Assembly (NCBI RefSeq): GCF_029814935.1
Contig: NZ_CP104582.1
Span: 4,340,001-4,404,000, forward strand
DNA length: 64,000 bases
Direction: 5' to 3'
Source: Pseudomonas sp. GD03919
GTDB taxonomy: Bacteria; Pseudomonadota; Gammaproteobacteria; Pseudomonadales; Pseudomonadaceae
A program made the position numbers and the translations under genes. This document shows positions 1-8,390 of the stretch, piece after piece. The notes beneath the pieces are model-generated. The model did no database searches and was not told the origin of the DNA. It saw nothing but the letters and a program-made list of their open reading frames with translations. Each line of letters opens with the position of its first letter. Position 1 is the stretch's first letter.

Positions 1-669
1 GGTGAAGAAGCGCACCGTGTAGTAGTTGCGGAAGTCCTCGCGCACGGCACCGAGAATCTGCAGCACTTCATCCAGAGTGAACGGCTCCACATCGGTCTTG
101 GGAACCTTCAGCGATTTGATGTTGAGGTACGGTGAAGTAAACTCGAACCGGTCAGCCGCCTCACTAAGGATCATGCGCAATGGCGTCATGATGTGGTTGA
201 TTCGCGTCGCTGACAGAGCCTGCCCCTTCAGCCCGGGAACTTTGCCGAGTGCCGAGCGGAAGGACAGGATTTCTGCCTTGGTGATGGCGCTGACTTCTTG
301 TCTGCCGAATGTTGGTAGCAGGTATTTATCAAGGGTCTGACGTACCGTCGTCGTATGTGTGTCGCGCCACTCCACACGCTTTTCGTCGAACCAGCGTTCG
401 GCGAAGTCCCTAAACGGTGGAGTCTTCAGTATCGCGCAGCCAGCCTGCAGTCTTGCGAACTCCTGAACCTTGCTGCTTTGCGGAAAGTAAGTGGCATAGT
501 CGAAGCTTCCCAGCGTGATTTCTGCCTCAATGCGCTCAAGGATTTTCTCCAGCTTTTTTCGGTTAGCTGGCGTATCAGGCAGCGTGGTCTGCTCACGGCA
601 GCGCTTGTCCAGATAAGTGAAGTCGAAGAACAACTTTTCGTTGTCGGCACGGGCACGAATCTTACCCAT
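1..669 (-). CDS. Tyrosine-type integrase, truncated by window edge
   Basis: Reading the minus strand from the ATG at 669 gives 223 residues without a stop up to the window edge. The N-terminus (MGKIRARADNEKLFFDF) looks like the arm-type DNA-binding domain of phage/island integrases (DUF3596 type). A SAM-like core-binding region follows (around residues 75-170, including FRDFAERWFDE and TTTVRQTLDKYLLPTFG), and the beginning of the catalytic domain (VEPFTLDEVLQILGAV) is reached at the edge. The catalytic R-H-R-Y residues lie outside the window and cannot be checked. The gene overlaps the upstream excisionase-like gene by 8 bases, a usual int-xis arrangement. It probably integrates and excises an element lying mainly to the left of this window. 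Confidence 0.85.
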   Translation of the reverse strand, partial: MGKIRARADNEKLFFDFTYLDKRCREQTTLPDTPANRKKLEKILERIEAEITLGSFDYATYFPQSSKVQEFARLQAGCAILKTPPFRDFAERWFDEKRVEWRDTHTTTVRQTLDKYLLPTFGRQEVSAITKAEILSFRSALGKVPGLKGQALSATRINHIMTPLRMILSEAADRFEFTSPYLNIKSLKVPKTDVEPFTLDEVLQILGAVREDFRNYYTVRFFT

Positions 670-895
670 GGCAAATGCCTCCGCCGGCCATAGGTATCAA
701 ACTGGAAGTGCGAGAATGCTTCTGCATGTCCTTTTCGATGGCCTCCCAAATGAACAGGATCTTTCGACCACCAAACGGGCGGAAGTAATGGATGCCTTCG
801 AGCAGTACCGAGTCCTTCAGGCGGTTACGGATGGTGCGCACGTCGTACTTCATACGCGTGGCCAGCTCCTCGGTGGTCAGATAGGTGTGAGACAT
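662..895 (-). CDS. Excisionase-like HTH protein
   Basis: A 77-residue protein with an N-terminal winged-helix/MerR-like helix-turn-helix (YLTTEELATRMKYDVRTIRN, residues 5-24) and a following wing (HYFRPFGGRKILFIWEAIEK). Small HTH proteins of this kind encoded just upstream of, and overlapping, a tyrosine integrase usually act as recombination directionality factors (Xis) or as local repressors. The ATGGGTAA overlap with the integrase start implies translational coupling. The specific role is inferred from size and context; it could equally be a transcription regulator. Confidence 0.7.
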   Translation of the reverse strand: MSHTYLTTEELATRMKYDVRTIRNRLKDSVLLEGIHYFRPFGGRKILFIWEAIEKDMQKHSRTSSLIPMAGGGICHG

Positions 896-956
896 AGCAA
901 TGCCCTCTCTGCTAAATTGAACGACAGCGGATTCTTATGAGCTCTTGAGGCCTCAT

Positions 957-1031
957 AATGATCTCCTGCAGATCAATATAACGCTCATTTTGGGCATTGC
1001 AAGCACAAAATGATCTCTAGGAGATCATTTT
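957..1031. promoter_or_regulatory. Divergent control region with two operator-like dyads
   Basis: Between the excisionase-like gene (minus) and the XRE gene (plus) there are two inverted repeats sharing the half-site TGATCT. The first is at 959-975 (TGATCT, 5-base spacer, AGATCA). The second is a perfect 11-base inverted repeat with a 3-base spacer at 1007-1031 (AAAATGATCTC / GAGATCATTTT). The second dyad ends 11 bases before the preferred XRE start. Shared half-sites in a divergent intergenic region suggest operators bound by the neighbouring XRE protein, controlling itself and int/xis. Binding is inferred, the repeats are seen. Confidence 0.6.
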
Positions 1032-1042
1032 TGGAGATTGAG

Positions 1043-1255
1043 ATGGTCAAGTGCCATTTATCTCGCCTACTCGGTGAGCGGAAATTGAAGATCAGTGACG
1101 TGGTTAGGGACACGGGGATCAACCGCGGAACCCTCACGCGGCTCTATCACGAGACCGCGCAACGGGTGGAGCTCAAGGACTTGGAGACGATCTGCCAGTA
1201 CCTGAACTGCCAGGTAGGGGATTTGCTGGAACTGCAGGATGATCCGGAGGGCTGA
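1043..1255 (+). CDS. XRE-family transcriptional regulator (Cro/CI-type HTH)
   Basis: A 70-residue protein consisting almost entirely of a Cro/CI-type helix-turn-helix (LSRLLGERKLKISDVVRDTG then INRGTLTRLYHET), ending in the LETICQYLNCQVGDLLEL segment typical of small XRE regulators of the YozG type. ATG 1043 is preferred over the in-frame ATG at 1010: it has GGAG seven bases ahead, while the 1010 codon lies inside the operator dyad at 1007-1031. The gene is divergent from the int/xis-like pair and probably represses both directions. It ends in a terminator hairpin facing the recombinase trio. Confidence 0.8.
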   Translation: MVKCHLSRLLGERKLKISDVVRDTGINRGTLTRLYHETAQRVELKDLETICQYLNCQVGDLLELQDDPEG

Positions 1256-1267
1256 ATGCCCTCCGGA
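1243..1267. terminator. Rho-independent terminator between convergent genes
   Basis: A perfect 10-base stem (TCCGGAGGGC / GCCCTCCGGA) with the 5-base loop TGAAT, followed by CTTTGT. It overlaps the last codons of the XRE gene and lies just before the stop of the convergent recombinase gene (1273), so it may act on both strands. The T-run is short, so efficiency is uncertain. Confidence 0.6.
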
Positions 1268-1272
1268 CTTTG

Positions 1273-4200
1273 TCAACCACGGAAATGCCAGTCGATGGAG
1301 GCCATCAGCATCAAGTAGCGCAAGGCGGCGCCGGAGTGATGGTTCTGCCTTGCCTCACCCTTCAGCTCAAGCTTCGCCCTTATACCCAAATGTAGATTCG
1401 CTACATCGTTACTCTCCGGCGCGTGCTGACTGAACGACCGGCGAGTGCTCCCGAGTTGCTGACGCCAGTAGGACTTGGTCGTCTTCGGCTTGTTAGCGTC
1501 GTAGACGATCAGCTCGATAGATCGAGCCGGAATACCTATAGCACTCAGCAGCCACAGATAGTCCTGTGCATGGTCCTCGTCACGGTTACGCTGGAATCGC
1601 AGCGTGGTTTCAGTCATCCAACAGCGCTCAACAAAATCATCAATCACGCGCTGGGCGCGTTCGCTGTCGGGGCCTTCGAGCAGGTCGTAGAGGCGCTGCG
1701 CATACTCGGCCACAGCCTCACGCCCACCATGCTTTGGAGGCGAGGGCAACAGCGACAGATACGACGAACCTTCTGCATACAGAGCAGGTTGCAGCCTGTG
1801 TTTAGAGCTTGCGCTGCTTGCTCCCGGTCGCTGTTGCATATCGCGGATACAGCGTGCCCGCTCAAGCATCATTTCACGCGCCTCGGCAGAAAACTCGACC
1901 CAGTCGAGATTGACCGCTCGACCTGTCTGCTCGGCATATGAGGCATACGCCAGCATCGACTCGATAGCCAGAATTCGCCCAATCGCCCAGTTCTGCTCCA
2001 CCTGTTCAGCCTGGCCTCGACTCGCCTTCTTCCGAGCACGCTTACGCTCCTTCAGGGGTCTAATGCGACCGATGATGTCGAGTAGCACGCCGCACTCAGC
2101 TGAAATGCCTTCACGGGGCTCAGTGCTCATGGTGGGTTGGCTTACCTCGGCTATCTTGGCGACGTTTGCGGCGTTGAATATCCAGTTCTGGGGATTCCAT
2201 TGCCACATCATCGCCATGATCTGAGGCAGGCTATGGACGTAGTGCAACAGTGTGGTTTTTGGGCTGCCGTGCCCGAGGATGGCACTGACAATATGGACGA
2301 TTCGCCGGGTGGGGCCCTCTACAGGCAACATCGCCTTACGCAACCTGAGGTCATCTCTGAGCCAGCGAGTGGTAAGGGGCAGATCTTTGAAAATCAGCTC
2401 TGGTGATAGCGCATTCTGCGCACCCATCAACTTGAGCAAAAACCACGTGGCGCAGGAATGGCGCAGGTGATGGTAATGCAGGAACTCGGAACCCGTGACT
2501 GCTCGCATGCAGTCATGTAGAGCTGGGAACAGGCAGCTCTCGCTGACCCACTGAGTTCTCAGCTGTGGGATGCAGAACAGGAATTCCGACGTTGAATTTT
2601 GGCTTTCTTCCTGCTGCCGCTCTCGATACCAGTCGATCAGCAATGTGAGCTCATCGGGCTCAAGCAGCTCACGCAGCGGCAAACTCCGAACCGCATTCTG
2701 GGTTTTCAACCCACGCTGTGCATGGGGGCGAATGAGCAGGTCAACGGGCAGCTCTATTCTGGCCTGTTCATCTTTAGATAGCCTGCGCATATGCGATTGC
2801 CGAGCTTGTATATGCGCGCACTCCGCTGCTGAAAATTCGGGCAGATGCAAATCACGTAGGCGAAGCTTTAGAGCCTCGTTACGCCGCAATCCCAACCGGA
2901 ACCCCAAGATCAACAAAAGCCTCGCAGCCGTCACCAGACGTGGCGTTCGCAGCTCAAGCCCGCATGTGCCGAGCGCCTGCATAACCAATTGGTACTGCTC
3001 CTCGCTGATAATGCGAGCATCTACCCTGGTCACACCTTTGCCGATGCCTAGGATTGAGTAGGGGCTGATTGTCGGGTAGTTGTAACGACGCTGCAGAAAC
3101 GTGTGAAACTCCTGGACTGCCTTGGCCAGGGTGCGCCGTTTGCTATCTGTGGCCTGAGCATCCAGTGCGGATTCATACACAAGTTCGAGCGCGTCAATTT
3201 CGAGCTCGAAGATGCTTATGCCATCTAACCGAGAGGAAAGTGCTGCGCCTAGTACTTGGGTATATCGCTTTATCGTGCTTCGCCCAATACTGTGGCCGTA
3301 TGCGGAGGCGCCACCCAGCATGTAGGCAAGCCAACTCTGGATTAGGCCGGGAAGTTCTCCATGAGACTCCGCTTGCAAAGGGCTCTCTATGGGCAGGTTG
3401 TCCCGGATCCGATCGCGCAGTTCCTCCAACCATGCGGGTGGGTCAGGGTTATCCTCAGTTACATCCGAAACAGATTCATCGTCATAAGTCCCCGCAGGGT
3501 CCTCGAGATCATCTAGGCGGAGAATATTGCCCCAAGATGAGGGGCGCAGTGACTGCGAGACAAAACCCTTGCGGCATGCAAAATTCACCAGCACCTGCGG
3601 CAGCCGCAACTGCATTTGCATCCTTAGAAAATCAAACAGGTCGCTGGGATTCTCTGGATGATACTGTTCAGGTACCTCAACCTTCTTCAGGAATGCACAG
3701 ACACAGCGCATGTGCCAATTTCTACGCTTTAGTTTGCCGGTGCTTTTTTGAACATCATCCACGCAGCGTATCAACAGAGCCAGCGTTGCCGGATCAGGGA
3801 ACCACTGCCGAAATTCAGCGACGGCATTGCCGCGGATCGATAGCGGCAGACGTATCTCGGGAATTCCCGCTACCCACTCGATGCTGTCTGGCGTCGTACT
3901 GAGCATGGCATTCAGCTGAGCCACATCGAGCAATCCGCCGTTGTAGGCCGCACTCATTAGTAGCAGACCAATGCGCTCATCCGTGCTGAGCGCATCGATA
4001 TCCAGTTTCAGACCCTGCTGCAGGGCGTGAATCAGTTGGCTGCTGCGTTGAATTCGCTCAGCCGTGTAGACGTCAGGATTGATCGGGTTTGCTGCACGCC
4101 TGACGGCAATGGCTATTCGTGCCAGCGGAAATCCTGGGATTTGGTCCCGGACTCGCTGAGTGATGCTGCGCAGTACGTTGCGCAACGTGTGATTCGTGCC

Positions 4201-4404
4201 GAGCCGTGCCTCCAGTTCACGGACGTGCGTCGTCGAAATCCCGGCTATGGAGCATTCACCCAGCAGCCATTTCCCGAGTGCTGTACCGGACTCCTCGGCT
4301 ATCGACCTCAGACGTGATCGCACCTCGGGCATCCACTCAGGCTCATGAGGTCGAGCCGACCAGATAACGCTGCCCTGTTGCTCGTTTAGACGGGGCAGAT
4401 TCAT
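1273..4404 (-). CDS. Large tyrosine recombinase, third gene of a recombinase trio
   Basis: A 1043-residue protein with tyrosine-recombinase catalytic motifs in its second half: the first arginine in LGFRLGLRRNEALKLRL, the HxxR box in HYHHLRHSCATWF, and the second histidine plus a candidate nucleophilic tyrosine in LGHGSPKTTLLHYVHSL. The long N-terminal region has no motif I recognise, and about 200 residues follow the catalytic domain. Ordinary integrases are near 400 residues, so this is unusually long. ATG 4404 is chosen because it overlaps the upstream gene's stop as ATGA; a further in-frame ATG at 4467 lies deep inside that gene. It is the last gene of a coupled three-gene set that probably moves the island by site-specific recombination. 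It resembles Tn554/RIT and gamma-mobile-trio recombinases in concept; which family is unproven. Confidence 0.8.
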   Translation of the reverse strand: MNLPRLNEQQGSVIWSARPHEPEWMPEVRSRLRSIAEESGTALGKWLLGECSIAGISTTHVRELEARLGTNHTLRNVLRSITQRVRDQIPGFPLARIAIAVRRAANPINPDVYTAERIQRSSQLIHALQQGLKLDIDALSTDERIGLLLMSAAYNGGLLDVAQLNAMLSTTPDSIEWVAGIPEIRLPLSIRGNAVAEFRQWFPDPATLALLIRCVDDVQKSTGKLKRRNWHMRCVCAFLKKVEVPEQYHPENPSDLFDFLRMQMQLRLPQVLVNFACRKGFVSQSLRPSSWGNILRLDDLEDPAGTYDDESVSDVTEDNPDPPAWLEELRDRIRDNLPIESPLQAESHGELPGLIQSWLAYMLGGASAYGHSIGRSTIKRYTQVLGAALSSRLDGISIFELEIDALELVYESALDAQATDSKRRTLAKAVQEFHTFLQRRYNYPTISPYSILGIGKGVTRVDARIISEEQYQLVMQALGTCGLELRTPRLVTAARLLLILGFRLGLRRNEALKLRLRDLHLPEFSAAECAHIQARQSHMRRLSKDEQARIELPVDLLIRPHAQRGLKTQNAVRSLPLRELLEPDELTLLIDWYRERQQEESQNSTSEFLFCIPQLRTQWVSESCLFPALHDCMRAVTGSEFLHYHHLRHSCATWFLLKLMGAQNALSPELIFKDLPLTTRWLRDDLRLRKAMLPVEGPTRRIVHIVSAILGHGSPKTTLLHYVHSLPQIMAMMWQWNPQNWIFNAANVAKIAEVSQPTMSTEPREGISAECGVLLDIIGRIRPLKERKRARKKASRGQAEQVEQNWAIGRILAIESMLAYASYAEQTGRAVNLDWVEFSAEAREMMLERARCIRDMQQRPGASSASSKHRLQPALYAEGSSYLSLLPSPPKHGGREAVAEYAQRLYDLLEGPDSERAQRVIDDFVERCWMTETTLRFQRNRDEDHAQDYLWLLSAIGIPARSIELIVYDANKPKTTKSYWRQQLGSTRRSFSQHAPESNDVANLHLGIRAKLELKGEARQNHHSGAALRYLMLMASIDWHFRG

Positions 4405-6848
4405 TCTGTCACCCACTGGCTGTTTAGGGCCGACCAGCCAAGCTCCCTGAGTAGTGGGGTAATCCACTCATCTAGAACCTTGGCGTATACCGCAGGGCAG
4501 AATGTCGAATAGGCGTCCTGAGGCTCCTCACCCCTGAGCCAGTGCCCCATGAACGCAGCCAGCGCTTCTGAAGGACAGCCCCGCTCTGTGAGTTCCGTGC
4601 GGATGAATTTCCGGTAGGCATTGACTCGATGCGTGGTGTAGCCAGATAACAGCCCCATCTGGTCGTAGATATTGCCCGGGGCAATCTCAGCGCGGCGCAC
4701 TCCAGCCTGGCCAATCTGCAGGAAAAAACCCCGCGACCACTGATGATCCTCCTCATCCTGTGGCAGATAACCAATCAATTGTCGGCTGATAGACGCGCAA
4801 TGCGCGAAGTAGCTTGTTATTTGCCGCCTCAACATCGGCGGTATGCAAATCAGCCGACTCATATGACGATCGTCAGAGTCCTTGTCTGACAGCGCACCCA
4901 TGCCCAACACAGAATCAAACTCGTCGATGAGCATCAGAGGGTTGCGGATTGCCCTACAGGACGTGACCAACATAAACATCTGCACTGTCCAGAGGGTGAA
5001 ACAGTTGTGCCAAGCGACCATCTCGCTGAGACGCCCGTTCGCTTTCCTCCTCAAGACCCTGGCCATTGCACTGATATTGCGCGCAATGGTTGCAGGCAGC
5101 AGGCAATGAGTTGCACCCAACCCGCCCTGTTGGTCTGGATCTAGGTCGACATATTCATATGCGAGACCAGCACAGGCATAAACCTGCGTCAGCACCCGTA
5201 CCAGTGAGGTGGTGTAAATTTTGCGAAGGTGACTGGCATCGAGCTGAAGGTAATAGCGTGGGGTTTGCGCCGAGGGGATTTCAGCGCCAGACAGCATGGA
5301 TGCTGCTGCTACGTCCTGAGTATCAGCGACTATCTGGTGGAACAAATAACTGCGCAGTTTGGTTCGCGTATAGCGTCGATCCCCCCCACCCAATTCCAGC
5401 AGCAATGTCCTGATCTCCGCGTCCAGCTGCTCAGCTTGATAAGTGAATATCTGGTTGGCTGAGTGAGGAAATGCCCTGATCAGTTGCTTTATCAACTGGG
5501 CACTACCAGCTAGATCGGGCAATAGAATTCGCAGCAACGACAGTCGGACACCAGAAGAGGCCTGCCAACGATCGTCGCCAGCCAAATCTGGGCGCTTAAC
5601 TACCATACTGAACTGCGCCGAATCCCCTAAGATCAATGCCAGACCATCGGCCTCATCTGTCTCATCATCAACGACGGATAACTGGACGACCTGCGTCATC
5701 GACTGCCCCAGCCACAGGCTGATATGCAGAGCAACAATTGCCTCCATTCGTAGCTGGATCCGAGCTGGGTCTTTTGTGCTGGATAGTTCTTGCAGACACG
5801 AATGGAATAGGTCGCTGGCGCCAAACAATAAATTCCGCAACTCCATCAGCGTTAGCTGGTTATATGAAAATGGCAGGAACTGTCGGCTACGGACAATATG
5901 CGCCTCGACATTTTTTTGACCTAGCAGATCAGCAACATATGGCCGTTCACAGCCCTCATCGTCCAGCACCCAAATTTCGGTTGCTGGACTCATTTCTCCG
6001 GGCGAGAGATCACCCCCAGCAGTATCGGTATACCCAACGATGACGTCGTAATGACCTGGTAGCTGATCAGGATCATCGGGATCCCCCAGCACAAACCCTC
6101 GAATATCCTCACTGATGTAGTGGTTCAGCTCAGGCAAACTCTGCTTTTTACGCTTGCCTCTATGACCGCCTCCGCCGCCACCCACGCGTGGCAACTCGCC
6201 GTTGCAGTAACGAACAAATCTGGCGATAGCAGCAAAACTCTCGGCACTCTCTGATCTTGACTTACTAGGTAAAAAACCTCTGCAACTCGCCACGAACCCC
6301 TCAGTACTCCCCCAAATATTTAGTTCGGAAGCGATTGAGACGGTTTGCAGCTTGCATAGATTGCCGATGGCCTTGTAAACATCATAGCGCTGGTCTAGCA
6401 AGCGATTAGTAGCGGTTTTCTGAGATGCGACGAGCAACTGTGCAAGAAGTCGCTCATAGTTCTGTTTGTTTTCGTGGTCTCTGAATATGTGCAGGAACGT
6501 GGCGTATGGAAATCCGAATGTTTTTACGCCTTTATGTAGAACAGGATTGTTCGCCGACCCTTTATTTCCTAGCCAAAATTGCTCGCCTAGACGTTCTCGG
6601 ACATTTGGTTGGCGGGATAGGGAAATGAGCCATCTGCAGGCCTCATGCAAAACGACGTCATCAGCGCTATCAAGACCAATGGGCAGGCCAACACTGCATG
6701 CGCGGAGCACTCGTAGGAGCTGATCAATCGCACGTGGCAAGTCAATGAGCTCAGGATGAGCACCAAGCAGATTGAGGATTTCGCCGATAACTCGAGGTGA
6801 CTGCCCCTGCTCCGAGGCGAGGTTAAGCAGAATTTCACGCTTGCTCAT
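4401..6848 (-). CDS. Divergent tyrosine recombinase/integrase, second gene of the trio
   Basis: An 815-residue protein with weak but ordered tyrosine-recombinase signatures near the C-terminus: an arginine box (LVTSCRAIRNPL), a lysine-containing beta segment (GALSDKDSDDRHMSRLI), a KxxR in place of HxxR (YRKFIRTELTERG), a GHW box (LAAFMGHWLRGEE) and a tyrosine shortly after (DAYSTF). The first 500 residues have no fold I recognise, apart from a glycine-rich/basic linker (GGGGGGHRGKRKKQ). It overlaps its neighbours by 4 bases on both sides (ATGA), so the three products are made together. Members of such trios act jointly in excision and integration; the role here is inferred from motifs and operon structure. 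Confidence 0.7.
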   Translation of the reverse strand: MSKREILLNLASEQGQSPRVIGEILNLLGAHPELIDLPRAIDQLLRVLRACSVGLPIGLDSADDVVLHEACRWLISLSRQPNVRERLGEQFWLGNKGSANNPVLHKGVKTFGFPYATFLHIFRDHENKQNYERLLAQLLVASQKTATNRLLDQRYDVYKAIGNLCKLQTVSIASELNIWGSTEGFVASCRGFLPSKSRSESAESFAAIARFVRYCNGELPRVGGGGGGHRGKRKKQSLPELNHYISEDIRGFVLGDPDDPDQLPGHYDVIVGYTDTAGGDLSPGEMSPATEIWVLDDEGCERPYVADLLGQKNVEAHIVRSRQFLPFSYNQLTLMELRNLLFGASDLFHSCLQELSSTKDPARIQLRMEAIVALHISLWLGQSMTQVVQLSVVDDETDEADGLALILGDSAQFSMVVKRPDLAGDDRWQASSGVRLSLLRILLPDLAGSAQLIKQLIRAFPHSANQIFTYQAEQLDAEIRTLLLELGGGDRRYTRTKLRSYLFHQIVADTQDVAAASMLSGAEIPSAQTPRYYLQLDASHLRKIYTTSLVRVLTQVYACAGLAYEYVDLDPDQQGGLGATHCLLPATIARNISAMARVLRRKANGRLSEMVAWHNCFTLWTVQMFMLVTSCRAIRNPLMLIDEFDSVLGMGALSDKDSDDRHMSRLICIPPMLRRQITSYFAHCASISRQLIGYLPQDEEDHQWSRGFFLQIGQAGVRRAEIAPGNIYDQMGLLSGYTTHRVNAYRKFIRTELTERGCPSEALAAFMGHWLRGEEPQDAYSTFCPAVYAKVLDEWITPLLRELGWSALNSQWVTE

Positions 6849-7312
6849 TTCTCACCCCCACAGCCCCTAAGCGGTTTTACTCCGACCAGCCGAGATAGAT
6901 GGGCGTGGCTGCGATATTCGTGAGGCCACTGCTCCGCTGCAGATTCTATATGCGCATATAAATCGCGTACCTGCTGTGGCGTAATCTGAGCTAGGGCAGG
7001 CGCAACTAGGCGCTCAATCAGCACGAGTTGGTAGGCGCAATCCCTGATTCGCCCCCTCGACCATTCAATGCACTGCACCGGCGTTTCTGGATCCATATAT
7101 GTTTTTAGCCATCGATACAGCGTCGTTTGGCCGATACAGAGCGCATCCGGCCTACTGATGACCAACGGGTAGAGCATATTGATGCGCAAGGCCATAGCCC
7201 TGGGGATCAGAGCCTGATCTGGAACCCCTACAGGAGCTAGATCCAGATCTCGCTCAATACGAGAAAATTCGGGATGCACTCCTTGGATGTCGCGTAATTT
7301 GATCGTCAACAT
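6845..7312 (-). CDS. Small first protein of the recombinase trio (GmtX/TnpC-like in position)
   Basis: A 155-residue protein with no catalytic motif that I recognise. A central stretch (SRPDALCIGQTTLYRWLKTY) looks like a helix-turn-helix with a W/Y-rich recognition helix, suggesting DNA binding. ATG 7312 has AGAGAGG four bases upstream, and the stop overlaps the next gene's start (ATGA). Three-gene recombinase modules (Tn554 TnpABC, the gamma-mobile-trio) contain one small non-catalytic partner, so I infer an accessory or targeting role. Gene order (small gene first) differs from Tn554, where tnpC is last. Confidence 0.6.
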   Translation of the reverse strand: MLTIKLRDIQGVHPEFSRIERDLDLAPVGVPDQALIPRAMALRINMLYPLVISRPDALCIGQTTLYRWLKTYMDPETPVQCIEWSRGRIRDCAYQLVLIERLVAPALAQITPQQVRDLYAHIESAAEQWPHEYRSHAHLSRLVGVKPLRGCGGEK

Positions 7313-7720
7313 GACGCCTCTCTCTAGTGATATGACTACTAGACAATGCGAGGCGCGAGCCCCCGATTAAGGGGAGTGAATTGGACTGTGACGAAATTTT
7401 TTGTTCGCTAATTGACGTGGTGACTTACCTCTTTGCCAACGGCCGCTTTTGCTAATTCCGCGCATGCGCGGAAAATCGCCGAACACACTGCAACGATGCC
7501 ATCAAAGAAAGCACTGAAATTTCCGCGCATGCGCGGGTTTAACTAGCAAATGGGCTCCGCACGCTGAGCCCGTAATCAGAAGGGCGCCGTACACGCCGAA
7601 GAAATGGAGCGATATCAAATCCCGACTGCATCAACCTGAAAATCAGGGGTAGCCCGACCGCACTCTGAATACGAGGTCAGGCAAAACTGTCTGGCTACAT
7701 CTCGTTTTAGGAGCACGCAT
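7313..7720. other. Intergenic region upstream of the trio, with repeats
   Basis: No gene seen in 408 bp. It holds the leader of the trio, including a CTAGT/ACTAG inverted repeat (7324-7328 and 7338-7342) and CCCC-GATTAA-GGGG (7361-7374). It also holds two copies of a GC-rich palindrome (annotated separately) and the ribosome binding site AGGAG (7709-7713) of the next plus-strand gene. The repeats make it a candidate recombination or control region for the trio. Confidence 0.5.
7456..7536. repeat. Pair of near-identical palindromes (TTCCGCGCATGCGCGG)
   Basis: A perfect 18-base palindrome at 7456-7473 (TTCCGCGCATGCGCGGAA) and a second copy at 7521-7536 that keeps 16 of those bases in the same order, 65 bases apart. 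Each is self-complementary, so they act as both inverted and direct repeats. Neither is followed by a T-run, which argues against ordinary terminators. They lie about 145-225 bp upstream of the trio's first start. A role as recombinase or repressor binding sites is inference. Confidence 0.6.
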
Positions 7721-8146
7721 ATGGGTGATTGGAAGGCATGCATCGGAAAGATGAGCGACCGCGAAGTAGCGCGGCGCTTTGGCCTTGGAGCGAGCACTGT
7801 CCGGCGTTACCGCCACTCAATTGGCATTCCTGAGTTTCACCCAGAAGACATTGAGTTGCCGGCTGAGCTGATTGAGCAGCTCGCTACAAGAACGAACTAT
7901 CAACTGGCAAAAGAGTTCGGGGTCTCCATCAAGCACATCAAGCGAAAGCGAGGTGAGCTGAGAATCCAGGAGCCCAAGACTGCCCGGACACGCTTCAAAC
8001 CCCTTGAGGACATCTGGACCAATGAAGCCATTGCCATGCTCGGGCAGATGCCGGATACCGAGGTCGCTGATCGTCTGGATATCAGCAACTTTCCAGTCAA
8101 AAAGAAACGTCACGAGCTTGGAATACAGGCATACAAACGTCCGTGA
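7721..8146 (+). CDS. Protein of repeated HTH-like units, shortened by an in-frame TGA
   Basis: A 141-residue protein made of three similar units of 35-45 residues, each with the pattern D/N-x-E/Q-(VA/LA)-xx-F/L-G-(5-8)-K/R-x-R-x-x-L/I-x-I: MSDREVARRFGLGASTVRRY, TNYQLAKEFGVSIKHIKRKR and MPDTEVADRLDISNFPVKKK. Each resembles a simple helix-turn-helix. After the TGA at 8144-8146 the same frame stays open to TAA 8267-8269 and encodes a fourth unit (VSDAELARQLGVSVNYIRKA). The ancestral gene was therefore probably 7721-8269, with the TGA arising from CGA or a similar codon. AGGAG lies seven bases before the ATG. A DNA-binding function is inferred; the target is unknown. Confidence 0.65.
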   Translation: MGDWKACIGKMSDREVARRFGLGASTVRRYRHSIGIPEFHPEDIELPAELIEQLATRTNYQLAKEFGVSIKHIKRKRGELRIQEPKTARTRFKPLEDIWTNEAIAMLGQMPDTEVADRLDISNFPVKKKRHELGIQAYKRP

Positions 8147-8390
8147 CCAGAAATAACACCTGAAATTGCATCTGCGTTTGGTGTCGTTTCCGACGCTGAG
8201 CTTGCACGCCAACTGGGTGTATCAGTGAATTACATCCGCAAAGCGCGGATCAAGGCGAGCCAGCAATAAAGCGCAGACTCGCTTCAAAGCAGATGACACG
8301 GGCAGTCAGATCAGAGGGCTGACTGCCAACTAACCACGAAGTCAGGCTTTAAACCGCGCACGGACGGCCTCACCACCTGATGCACAGGGC

